Shown here in pieces: positions 1-6,908 of a DNA stretch of 17,640 bases (positions are counted from its first letter, which is position 1; every line of letters begins with the position of its first letter). The notes beneath the pieces were generated by a model. The model was not told the origin of the DNA, made no database searches, and was given only the letters and a program-made list of their open reading frames with translations. This DNA is from DTU049 sp033809015 (GTDB lineage: Bacteria > Bacteroidota > Bacteroidia > Bacteroidales > DTU049), in assembly GCA_033809015.1 (NCBI GenBank), contig JAPXMM010000040.1:1-17640 (forward strand). Reading direction: 5' to 3'. The translations under genes were made by a program, and so were the position numbers.

Positions 1-114
1 GACTACATCTTTACCTTCATTGATCATTTCATTGTACAGATTGTCATAGAATTCACGTGTACCTTCTTTAGTAAGGGTGAATAATTCTGTTGGATTTTCT
101 AAAAGGTTATTCAT
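1..114 (-). CDS. Unrecognised protein, N-terminal fragment (cut by window edge)
   Basis: The reverse strand is open from an ATG at 114-112 to the window edge, giving 38 residues that begin MNNLLENPTELFTLTKEGTR and then become polar and helical. There is no signal peptide, so the product is probably cytoplasmic. A TAnnTTTG-type -7 element (TATATTTG on the minus strand, 138-131) lies about 17 nt before the ATG, which supports this start. The gene is divergent from obg across about 220 bp. Too little is visible to name a family. Confidence 0.6.
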   Translation of the reverse strand, partial: MNNLLENPTELFTLTKEGTREFYDNLYNEMINEGKDVV

Positions 115-130
115 ATAAAAAATATTTCTA

Positions 131-138
131 CAAATATA
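131..138 (-). promoter_or_regulatory. Candidate -7 promoter element for the left-edge gene
   Basis: The minus strand reads TATATTTG here, an exact match to the Bacteroidota TAnnTTTG consensus, about 17 nt before the ATG. No clear TTG -33 element is seen at the usual spacing, so the call rests on the -7 box alone. Confidence 0.4.
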
Positions 139-289
139 ATTAAATTTTATAATAAATAAACTTTAAATTTAATAACATTAATTTTTGTTTCTTCACCCTC
201 TTGCTATTATTACTCCTCTGATTTATAAGTTATCTCTAATCTTAATATATATTGGTTAATATTACTAATAACAACTTAAATAATTTTTA

Positions 290-297
290 TAATTTTG
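290..297 (+). promoter_or_regulatory. Candidate -7 promoter element for obg
   Basis: TAATTTTG matches TAnnTTTG and ends 35 nt before the obg ATG. No TTG lies at the expected -33 distance. The 115-332 stretch is otherwise AT-rich, with a short C/T-rich patch at about 190-222 that mildly resembles the larger pyrimidine tracts further on. Confidence 0.4.
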
Positions 298-332
298 CAT
301 ATTATCTTAATTATTAAAATAGTCTAAGAATA

Positions 333-1328
333 ATGTCGGGCGAAGGGAATTTTATTGATTTTATTAAAATATATTGTCAATCTGGTAAAGGTGGTGCTGG
401 TTCTGTGCATTTTCGTAGAGAAAAATATATCCCAAAGGGTGGACCAGATGGTGGTGATGGTGGTAGAGGTGGACATGTTATCATAAAAGGGAATAAAAAT
501 TTATGGACTTTGCTTCATCTTAAATATACAAAGTTTGTGAAGGCTGAGGATGGTCAACCAGGTGCTGGTAAACTGATGACGGGGTCTCAAGGGAAAGATG
601 CTATAATAGAAGTTCCTCTCGGTACAGTTATAAAAAATGCTGACACGGGTCAAATAATTTATGAAATAAATAAGGATGGTCAAGAGTTTATCTTTTTGCA
701 TGGTGGTAGAGGAGGCAAAGGTAATAATTTTTTTAAAAGTTCTACTAGACAAGCTCCTAAATTTGCTCAACCAGGTGAAGATTATGAGTCTGGTATTTTT
801 ATTTTTGAATTGAAATTATTGGCAGATGTAGGATTGGTGGGATTTCCCAATGCTGGTAAAAGTACACTACTCTCCGTAATGTCTGCGGCTAAACCTCAAA
901 TAGCTGATTATCCTTTTACTACTTTGGTACCTCAGCTAGGTGTAGTGCCTTATAGAGATTTTAGATCCTTTACTATCGCAGACATACCTGGTATAATAGA
1001 AGGTGCTAGCGAAGGGAAAGGCTTGGGGCTGAGGTTTCTAAGGCATATTGAAAGGAATAGCGTTTTATTATTTATGATTCCTATTACCTCTCCAGATCCT
1101 CGTAGCGAGTACCGAACTTTATTAAATGAACTCGAAAAATATAATCCAGTATTATTATTAAAAAAACGTATCATAGCTATTACTAAAATTGATACTGTAG
1201 ATGAAAATGAACTTTTGAATGCTAAACAAAAATTTGCTGATTTAAGTCCGATATTCATTTCTTCTATTACTGGATATGGCATTCAAGAGCTTAAAGATAA
1301 ATTGTGGACAACATTAAATAGCGAATAA
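333..1328 (+). CDS. obg: GTPase Obg/CgtA, ribosome-associated
   Basis: Obg is a conserved essential P-loop GTPase that associates with the 50S subunit and acts in ribosome maturation and stress control. The 331-residue product has the family layout. A glycine-rich Obg fold covers residues 1-160, with KGGAGSVHFRREKY, GGPDGGDGGRGGHV and the LHGGRGGKGN and RQAPKFAQPGE segments. The G domain follows: G1 GFPNAGKST at 170-178, switch I DYPFTT at 192-197, G3 DIPG at 217-220 and G4 TKID at 284-287. G4 has T where most GTPases have N; I recall this as usual for Bacteroidota Obg. The protein ends straight after the G domain and lacks the C-terminal OCT extension of Firmicutes homologues. The next gene, thiL, starts 85 bp downstream. 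Confidence 0.97.
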   Translation: MSGEGNFIDFIKIYCQSGKGGAGSVHFRREKYIPKGGPDGGDGGRGGHVIIKGNKNLWTLLHLKYTKFVKAEDGQPGAGKLMTGSQGKDAIIEVPLGTVIKNADTGQIIYEINKDGQEFIFLHGGRGGKGNNFFKSSTRQAPKFAQPGEDYESGIFIFELKLLADVGLVGFPNAGKSTLLSVMSAAKPQIADYPFTTLVPQLGVVPYRDFRSFTIADIPGIIEGASEGKGLGLRFLRHIERNSVLLFMIPITSPDPRSEYRTLLNELEKYNPVLLLKKRIIAITKIDTVDENELLNAKQKFADLSPIFISSITGYGIQELKDKLWTTLNSE

Positions 1329-1413
1329 ACTCATTTTTATTAAAGATTTATTTTAAAATGTGGATCTCAATTTTTAGATTTATTATTTATTTTGCAATAT
1401 AAAAAAATATATT

Positions 1414-2454
1414 ATGTCATTTACTCCTATCAGCAATATTGGTGAATTTTCTCTAATAGAAAAAATAGCTAAAGAAATAAAAATTTACAATCAGGAAAAA
1501 TTGATAAAAGGTATAGGTGATGATGCCGCAGTCATAGAACCTGATAGAGATAAAGTAGAGGTGATTACAAGTGATATGTTAGTAGAGAATATACATTTCG
1601 ATCTCAGTTGGATGCCTTTGAAACATTTGGGTTATAAATCTGTGGCAGTTAATCTAAGCGATGTAGTAGCCATGAATGCTATACCAGAACATATCACTGT
1701 AACATTGGCTATGTCTAATAGATTTACTGTAGAAGCAGTGGATGAGTTATATGAAGGTATGAGATTAGCTTGTGACAAATATAAAATCGATATTATTGGT
1801 GGCGATATGGTTACTTCTAATCAAGGATTGATTATTTCTATAACTGCTATGGGCAGTGTAGAAAAAAATAATGTCATATATCGTTCTGGAGCTAAAGTTA
1901 ATGATTTAATATGCGTCTCTGGTGATTTAGGTAGAGCCTATGCAGGATTGTTAATATTACAAAGAGAAAAAAGAACATTTATGGCAAATCCACACTACCA
2001 ACCAGATTTATCAGCTTACGAGTATGCTATAGAGAAACAAATTAAACCTGAACCACGTTTAGATATTATCAATAAATTGAGAGAATTAAATATTCAGCCT
2101 ACAGCTATGATAGACATTAGTGATGGTCTCTCTAGTGATATAAATCATATATGTAAGCAAAGCCATACTGGCTGTAGAATATATGAAGATCGCATACCTA
2201 TAGATATGATGGTATCTAATATTGCAGATGAATTTGATATCTCACCTCTAACGATGGCTCTAAATGGTGGTGAAGATTATGAGTTGCTGTTTACTATTCC
2301 TCTCGATAAATATGATTTAGTTAAAAATGATCATGATATTTCTGTAATTGGTCATATAACTGACGAAAATGAAGGTTTGTTTTTAATAAATAATATCGAT
2401 GAAGCAATTGAATTGAAAGCTCAAGGGTGGGATAGTTTTAATCACAATATTTAA
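1414..2454 (+). CDS. thiL: Thiamine-monophosphate kinase ThiL
   Basis: ThiL phosphorylates thiamine monophosphate with ATP to give thiamine pyrophosphate, the last step of cofactor synthesis. The 346-residue length is normal. Family motifs are present in order: GIGDDAAVI at 33-41, DMLVENIHFD at 54-63 (metal and nucleotide binding), GGDMVTS at 129-135, IDISDGLSSD at 233-242 and NGGEDYELL at 284-292, ending in the usual GWDSF segment. The fold is that of the PurM/AIR-synthase superfamily. The start follows an A-rich leader; a weak TTATTTTG box is near 1395. The nitroreductase gene begins 38 bp after the stop with no terminator between, so the two are probably co-transcribed. Confidence 0.97.
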   Translation: MSFTPISNIGEFSLIEKIAKEIKIYNQEKLIKGIGDDAAVIEPDRDKVEVITSDMLVENIHFDLSWMPLKHLGYKSVAVNLSDVVAMNAIPEHITVTLAMSNRFTVEAVDELYEGMRLACDKYKIDIIGGDMVTSNQGLIISITAMGSVEKNNVIYRSGAKVNDLICVSGDLGRAYAGLLILQREKRTFMANPHYQPDLSAYEYAIEKQIKPEPRLDIINKLRELNIQPTAMIDISDGLSSDINHICKQSHTGCRIYEDRIPIDMMVSNIADEFDISPLTMALNGGEDYELLFTIPLDKYDLVKNDHDISVIGHITDENEGLFLINNIDEAIELKAQGWDSFNHNI

Positions 2455-2492
2455 TTTTTTGATAATATAAGTGAATAAAAAATATAACAATT

Positions 2493-3002
2493 ATGGACAT
2501 TTTCACTGCATTAGAGACCAGGCGAAGTATCAGACATTATACTGGTGAGCCTATAGATGAAAGTAAAATCATAGAAGCTATCAAATATGCTATGTATGCA
2601 CCTTCTGCTCATAATAGCAGATCTTGGAGATTTATCTTAACCTCAAACAAAGAACATTTATTGAAATTATCAGAGATACTTCCATATGGTAAAATGTTGC
2701 CAGAGGCATCATGGGCAATACTTTTTTGTAATGATATAAATGCAGAAAAAACTGAAGGATATGGTGCTCTGAATGTAGCTGCTAGCATCGAAAATTTTTT
2801 ATTAGCTATTCATGGGATGGGATATGGTGCTGTATGGCTCGGTATTTATCCTAGAAAAGAACGTATAGCTATGATGACAAATTTTTTTGATTTACCTGAT
2901 TATCTGATGCCTATAGCTCTTTGTTCTGTAGGTATTCCTGCATTTGTACCGCATCAACCTAATAGATTTGAGTCAGAAAAAATTCTAAAAATTTACAGAT
3001 AA
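2493..3002 (+). CDS. Nitroreductase family protein (FMN-dependent)
   Basis: This is a 169-residue member of the nitroreductase fold: FMN-binding, homodimeric NAD(P)H-dependent oxidoreductases. The N-terminal RRSIRHYTGEP at 9-19 is the flavin-phosphate signature. APSAHNSRSWRF at 36-47 is the second FMN loop, and GALNVAASIENFLLAIHGMGYGAVWLG is the dimer and flavin helix with the conserved GYGAVWLG. The product is at the short end for the family and has no ferredoxin or other extra domain. The substrate cannot be predicted; members reduce nitroaromatics, quinones or enones, and some act in cofactor metabolism. It lies 38 bp after thiL, probably in the same transcript, but a link to thiamine metabolism is only an inference from position. 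Confidence 0.93.
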   Translation: MDIFTALETRRSIRHYTGEPIDESKIIEAIKYAMYAPSAHNSRSWRFILTSNKEHLLKLSEILPYGKMLPEASWAILFCNDINAEKTEGYGALNVAASIENFLLAIHGMGYGAVWLGIYPRKERIAMMTNFFDLPDYLMPIALCSVGIPAFVPHQPNRFESEKILKIYR

Positions 3003-3130
3003 ATTGCTTGAAATAAGCGTTTAGAGAATAAATGTCAGAACTGCAGATTTCCGAATGACTTGTAGTGAGCATAGCTGAACTATTTGCCTGATAGACTATG
3101 ATTTAAAAAAAGAAGTAAACATATAAGTAT
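3003..3130. other. Gene-free segment between nitroreductase and the TTTAAAC array
   Basis: No plausible reading frame or RNA gene is seen. The segment is richer in G than its surroundings. It contains GTAGTGAGCATAGCTGAAC at about 3062-3080, which loosely resembles the GAGCG/CGAAG-type motifs in the GC-rich palindromes near 9270 and 9380 and may be a decayed copy of a similar intergenic element. No terminator-like hairpin follows the nitroreductase stop. Confidence 0.3.
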
Positions 3131-3375
3131 AAAGTAGTTTAATGTTGTCTAAAATGGTTTAATGTAGTTTAAACATTTTGATTTAAACTTTTAAACCTTT
3201 AAACCCTTAAACTATAAACTTATCAACTAATCAACTCCTCTCCCTTTCTCCCCTTCTCCCCATCACTTATCACTCATCACCCATCGCTTATCACCTATTA
3301 CTCCTCAACTCATCAACTTTTAAACTATTATCTCCTCTCCTCGTCTCCTTGTCACCCAATCACCCTTTCACCTAA
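3131..3375. repeat. TTTAAAC-unit array followed by a C/T-rich tract
   Basis: From about 3131 to 3220 the sequence holds units of the type AGTTTAAtg and then, past a switch near 3175, the complementary type tTTAAAC, so the halves face each other as an imperfect palindrome. From about 3222 to 3375 the plus strand is almost free of G and consists of degenerate C/T- and A-containing words (CTCCTCTCCC, CATCACTTATCACTCATCAC, TCATCAACT), ending CACCTAATTAAC. A similar three-part structure occurs at 6771-6880. It has no coding potential. The function is unknown. Confidence 0.6.
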
Positions 3376-3431
3376 TTAACATATCATTCATTAAAGTTTC
3401 TATAATTTATTTTCATTTTATTTGAATTTTA

Positions 3432-3439
3432 TAATTTTG
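3432..3439 (+). promoter_or_regulatory. Candidate -7 promoter element for the GH3 gene
   Basis: TAATTTTG matches TAnnTTTG and ends 25 nt before the ATG at 3464. It argues for that ATG and against the in-frame TTG at 3422, which lies upstream of this box. No convincing -33 TTG is present. Confidence 0.45.
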
Positions 3440-3463
3440 CTAATAAAGTTTTTATTTAAACAT

Positions 3464-4981
3464 ATGAATTCATTTACCTTGATAAATAAAATTTTTAAAT
3501 CATATTTACAAAATTATTTTAATCTCAACAATAGCGAAGAAGGTAATCAGCAATTAGTATTTCGTAAATTAATGAAGCTGCTCTCCGAGACCAAATATGG
3601 TAAACAGTTTAATATTAGCTCAAACATTAGTTATGAAGAATTCAAAAATACAATACCTATAAATACATATGATGACTTAAAAGAGCAAATATATGCCATG
3701 ATGCATGGAGAAGTCGATGTATTAATACCAGGCAAAGTAGTTAATTTTGCTAAATCTAGTGGCACTACGTCTGATTATAGTAAATTCATACCTATCACTG
3801 ATGCTATGATGAAAGAAAATCATTTCTCTGGTGGTAGTATGATGATATATTATTATTTAAATGCTAATCCCGATTCTCGAATGCTGAAAGGTAAACATTT
3901 GGTTATTTTCGGTTCATTGACAAAAGAAAATGATATTACTAAAGGAGATCTGTCAGCACATATTTCATTAAATTTACCATATTTTGCTAAAATCAAACGT
4001 ATTCCTTCTCCAGATTTGGTATGGAATGGTGAATGGGAGACTAAATTTAAGACTATTTCCAAAATTTCTGCTAAAAAAAATGTAACTGCTATGTATGGAG
4101 TGCCCTCATGGTGCATAAAGTCTATAGAACAAATCTTATTATTGAAAAATATTAATAATATTCATGATATTTGGCCAGATTTTGAAGTTTATTTTCATGG
4201 TGGTGTAAATATTGATCCTTATTTACCTTTATATAAAAAATTTTTTAATGATAAACTGCCAATATTATGGGAAACATATAATGCTAGTGAAGGCTTTTTC
4301 GCTACTCAGGATAATTTAGTAAATAATGGTATGCGATTGCTAACTTCTATAGGTGTCTTTTATGAATTTATTGATTTTCAGGATTTTATTTCTGATAAAA
4401 TGAATGCCATAACATTGGACGAGGTAGAACTTAATAAAAACTACGTAATAGTTATATCTGCTCTGAATGGCTTGTGGAGATATATTGTAGGTGATGTTGT
4501 GCAGTTCACTACATTGAATCCTTTTAGACTAAAAATCGTTGGGCGTACTTCACAGTATATTAATATTGCTGGTGAAGAAGTGATGATAGATAATATAGAA
4601 AGAGCTATTATGCAAGCTTGCAAAATAGAGCATTGTTCTGTAAACGAATATACGGTTTTTGCTGATGGACCTGATGACAATAATAGATTTTTTCATCATT
4701 GGATAATAGAATTTAATGAAGCCCCTATTGATTTTATTTCTTTCAGAAATACTCTGGATGAGCAGTTGCAAAGTATTAACTCAGATTATAATGCTAAAAG
4801 ATATAATGACCTCATTCTAGCTCCTATTCGCATTACTGTGGCTCCTAATAATACTTTCTATAATTGGCTAAAGAGCAAAGATAGATTGGGCGGTCAAAAT
4901 AAAATTCCTCGTGTAGCTAAAAATTATACGATGATTACTGAATTATTGAATATCATTGGTGATGATTATAAATTAATATGA
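3464..4981 (+). CDS. GH3 auxin-responsive promoter family protein (acyl-adenylating enzyme)
   Basis: This 505-residue product belongs to the GH3 branch of the ANL adenylate-forming superfamily, whose plant members ligate amino acids to hormones such as auxin and jasmonate through an acyl-AMP. Visible motifs are SSGTT at 98-102 (P-loop; SSGTTSDYSK here, family usually SSGTTSGxSK), YNASEG at 272-277, GLWRYIVGD at 336-344, the hinge-like GRTSQYINIAGE at 360-371 and the C-terminal GGQNKIPRV at 476-484. No membrane segment is seen once translation starts at ATG 3464; the longer TTG start would add 14 hydrophobic residues ahead of the promoter box and is disfavoured. Bacterial GH3 substrates are largely unknown. 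The stop overlaps the next ATG (ATGA, 4978-4981), implying translational coupling with a secreted propeller-like protein. Confidence 0.92.
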   Translation: MNSFTLINKIFKSYLQNYFNLNNSEEGNQQLVFRKLMKLLSETKYGKQFNISSNISYEEFKNTIPINTYDDLKEQIYAMMHGEVDVLIPGKVVNFAKSSGTTSDYSKFIPITDAMMKENHFSGGSMMIYYYLNANPDSRMLKGKHLVIFGSLTKENDITKGDLSAHISLNLPYFAKIKRIPSPDLVWNGEWETKFKTISKISAKKNVTAMYGVPSWCIKSIEQILLLKNINNIHDIWPDFEVYFHGGVNIDPYLPLYKKFFNDKLPILWETYNASEGFFATQDNLVNNGMRLLTSIGVFYEFIDFQDFISDKMNAITLDEVELNKNYVIVISALNGLWRYIVGDVVQFTTLNPFRLKIVGRTSQYINIAGEEVMIDNIERAIMQACKIEHCSVNEYTVFADGPDDNNRFFHHWIIEFNEAPIDFISFRNTLDEQLQSINSDYNAKRYNDLILAPIRITVAPNNTFYNWLKSKDRLGGQNKIPRVAKNYTMITELLNIIGDDYKLI

Positions 4982-5781
4982 AATATAAATTTTTGGGATT
5001 CTTATTTTTAATTTTTTCTCCGATTTTCATTTTTTCGCAAGTGAGATTAGAGCTAATAGATAGTGCGAATATCCAAGGTAATATATCTAAAGTAATACCT
5101 ATTGATAGTGATTTTTTGATGGGAATAACATCAGATGGTAGATTATGTAAATGGAAAATCGAAAATAGTAATCTATCAATTATTTCTAGTGAATTTATAA
5201 ATAGTATTACTGATAATTTGTTTTTTATTTCACCTTTTAAAATTGGCATTTTTTTACCTGAAGCAAATAATATTAAAATTTATGATAATAATTTACAGTT
5301 ATTGAGCTACCTATCTTTGAATAATATTATTGATGCACCTGTGAAAAAAGTATTTGCTGGCAATAATGAAAGTTTTATAATTTGGGATAATAATAATGAA
5401 CTCACAAATATTTCATATCAAGGAAATAAAATTTGGACTTATGATTTGAAAACATTCGGATTAAATGAAATAGTTGATCTAAATGTAGAAATTTTAGGTA
5501 ATAATATTGCTGTTTTATTACCAAGAAAATTATTAATGATTTTCAGCCCAGATATGGTACCATTACAGATAATGGAAACAAATTTCTATGAGATTAAATT
5601 TATTGCGAATTATTTATTAGCAATAGAAAATCAACAAATATTAAAGCTGTTACGCTTAAAAGATTTTATGCCTGTTTATATAACTAACATTAGCGAATCA
5701 ACTAAGAGTATAGAATGCAATAAAAATATTGTAACTGCTCTTACTGATAATAAGATTTATATTTGGGAATATAAAAATTAA
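4978..5781 (+). CDS. Secreted beta-propeller-like protein of unknown function
   Basis: This 267-residue protein begins with a clear Sec signal peptide (MKYKFLGFLFLIFSPIFIFS, then Q), so it is exported to the periplasm or outer surface. There is no lipobox. The mature part is built from short strands with WD/quinoprotein-propeller-like blades: SDGRLCKWKIENSNL, NIKIYDNNLQLLSYL, ESFIIWDNNNELTNI followed by GNKIWTYDLK, and a final NKIYIWEYKN that could close the ring with the N-terminal strand. I see roughly five or six blades and no catalytic signature, so a binding or scaffold role is more likely than an enzyme. Its ATG overlaps the GH3 stop codon. No sorting domain is present at the C-terminus. 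The family is not recognised beyond the fold guess. Confidence 0.75.
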   Translation: MKYKFLGFLFLIFSPIFIFSQVRLELIDSANIQGNISKVIPIDSDFLMGITSDGRLCKWKIENSNLSIISSEFINSITDNLFFISPFKIGIFLPEANNIKIYDNNLQLLSYLSLNNIIDAPVKKVFAGNNESFIIWDNNNELTNISYQGNKIWTYDLKTFGLNEIVDLNVEILGNNIAVLLPRKLLMIFSPDMVPLQIMETNFYEIKFIANYLLAIENQQILKLLRLKDFMPVYITNISESTKSIECNKNIVTALTDNKIYIWEYKN

Positions 5782-5820
5782 AAGTTGCTTACCTGAATTA
5801 TTCTTAAAAAATTAAAGAAT

Positions 5821-6072
5821 ATGAATATTATGTACAGAATTTTAATTTTATTTAGTTGTTTAATTTGTTTTTCATGTAATTTTAATAATAAAAAAAATAA
5901 TAAAATTGATACTAATATTCAAAATAAAACAAAAAAAGTTTTTGTTGATAATAATAACATCAAAAAAATTAACCCCCCTGGTTTAGTTATAATTGATACA
6001 TATATTTTAGAAACGAAATATCAAACAAATTATTTATTAACAAGATTATATCCATTAATTAAATTTAAATAA
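5821..6072 (+). CDS. Small putative lipoprotein, 83 residues
   Basis: The N-terminus is a short hydrophobic signal (MYRILILFSCLI) ending in CFSC, with Cys19 as the likely lipidated residue, followed by an Asn/Lys-rich linker (NFNNKKNNKIDTNIQNKTKK). The remaining 40 residues, with NPPGLVIIDTYILETKY, match nothing I recognise. The gene is extremely AT-rich. It contains a run of six C (about 5972-5977) where a frameshift could have shortened a longer product. The ATG at 5830 (M4) is an equally good start. It lies 39 bp after the propeller gene and ends 1 bp before the next gene, so the four genes may form one transcript. Confidence 0.55.
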   Translation: MNIMYRILILFSCLICFSCNFNNKKNNKIDTNIQNKTKKVFVDNNNIKKINPPGLVIIDTYILETKYQTNYLLTRLYPLIKFK

Positions 6073-6073
6073 T

Positions 6074-6565
6074 ATGAAGAGAAATATTTTTGCATCAATA
6101 TTTATAATTATAGCTTTTGTTTGCTCATGTGATACAGTAAAAATTAAAAAAGAAAAGGATTTGTCAAATTTTTATGATTCTAATGTAATATATGATCCAA
6201 TTTTTGGACAATTTATTTGTGGAAAAATAAAAGGTGACGATTCAGAAGAGAATTATAAAATTATAGCTTTTGATACTACTACATATGATACAATTAGGGG
6301 TTATGCTTTTTTTATCATTTGTTTTGATAATATAAATAATAATAAAATGAATATTGAATCAGTTGAATTAGATCTGATACTTTTAAAAAATAATAGATAT
6401 ATAACATCGGAAAACGAAGAATATAAATATTATGATAGTTTATTAACACAAGAAATGAAAAAATTTGTATGTTGGAAGCTTGAAGGATATGAAAAATTTC
6501 AATATTTTAAACGTAATAAAATAGGTGTACTATTTGAAATAAATGGGATTAAAAAACAAAATTAG
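6074..6565 (+). CDS. Putative lipoprotein, 163 residues, unknown function
   Basis: The product starts with a basic residue pair, a hydrophobic core and a lipobox VCSC, with Cys19 the predicted lipid-attachment site and Asp20 after it (MKRNIFASIFIIIAFVCSCD). The mature domain of about 140 residues has alternating strands and polar turns, including FGQFICGKIKGDDSEENYKI and YAFFIICFDNINNNKMNIESV. No known domain is recognised. Two internal cysteines, Cys49 and Cys84, could pair. The gene begins 1 bp after the preceding stop, indicating tight coupling with the 83-residue lipoprotein. GC content is visibly lower than in the flanking housekeeping genes, consistent with fast evolution or transfer. 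Confidence 0.65.
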   Translation: MKRNIFASIFIIIAFVCSCDTVKIKKEKDLSNFYDSNVIYDPIFGQFICGKIKGDDSEENYKIIAFDTTTYDTIRGYAFFIICFDNINNNKMNIESVELDLILLKNNRYITSENEEYKYYDSLLTQEMKKFVCWKLEGYEKFQYFKRNKIGVLFEINGIKKQN

Positions 6566-6908
6566 AATCACTATAATGTTTTTTAAATATATTCAATGCC
6601 TCCTTTCTGCTATCTAATCATCTTTTGTCGAAACTTTAAAATTGTTTGAAACTCTTTTTTTGGTTTTGTCAAATCCGCATTTCGAAAATAGTTGACAATA
6701 AAACGAGTAATTTTAATATTTTACATTGCTTAAGGTAATTTAAAGTATTTTTAATCTTTTACTTAAACTCTTAAACTACTCAACTCACCTTGTCCCCCTC
6801 TCACCCCAGTCTCCTCGCCTGCTCATCTCCCAGTCTCTACAGTCTCCCCTTCTCCCACTCACCTCGTCTCCCTAATTAATTATTAACGAATCACCTATGC
6901 CCAAATAT
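6566..6908. repeat. Intergenic stretch with second TTTAAAC-like + C/T-rich tract
   Basis: This gene-free region lies between convergent genes. Its first 200 bp are AT-rich with nothing recognised. From about 6771 come TTAAACTCTTAAACTACTCAACT-type units and then a tract to about 6873 that is nearly devoid of G on the plus strand (CTCACCCCAGTCTCCTCGCC, CTTCTCCCACTCACC), ending CCCTAATTAATTATTAAC. Order, strand and end word match the element at 3131-3375. There is no clear factor-independent terminator. Confidence 0.55.

Noticed and set aside
1182..1193. Obg G4 motif TKID instead of NKxD as a mutation
   Set aside because: T in this position is, from my knowledge of the family, common in Bacteroidota Obg; not a defect.
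3131..3375. CRISPR-like array
   Set aside because: The words are short and degenerate with no constant repeat length or spacers, and no cas genes are nearby.
3422..3463. Extended N-terminus of the GH3 protein from a TTG start
   Set aside because: The region contains the promoter -7 box, and the added 14 residues are hydrophobic and unlike the family; ATG 3464 fits better.
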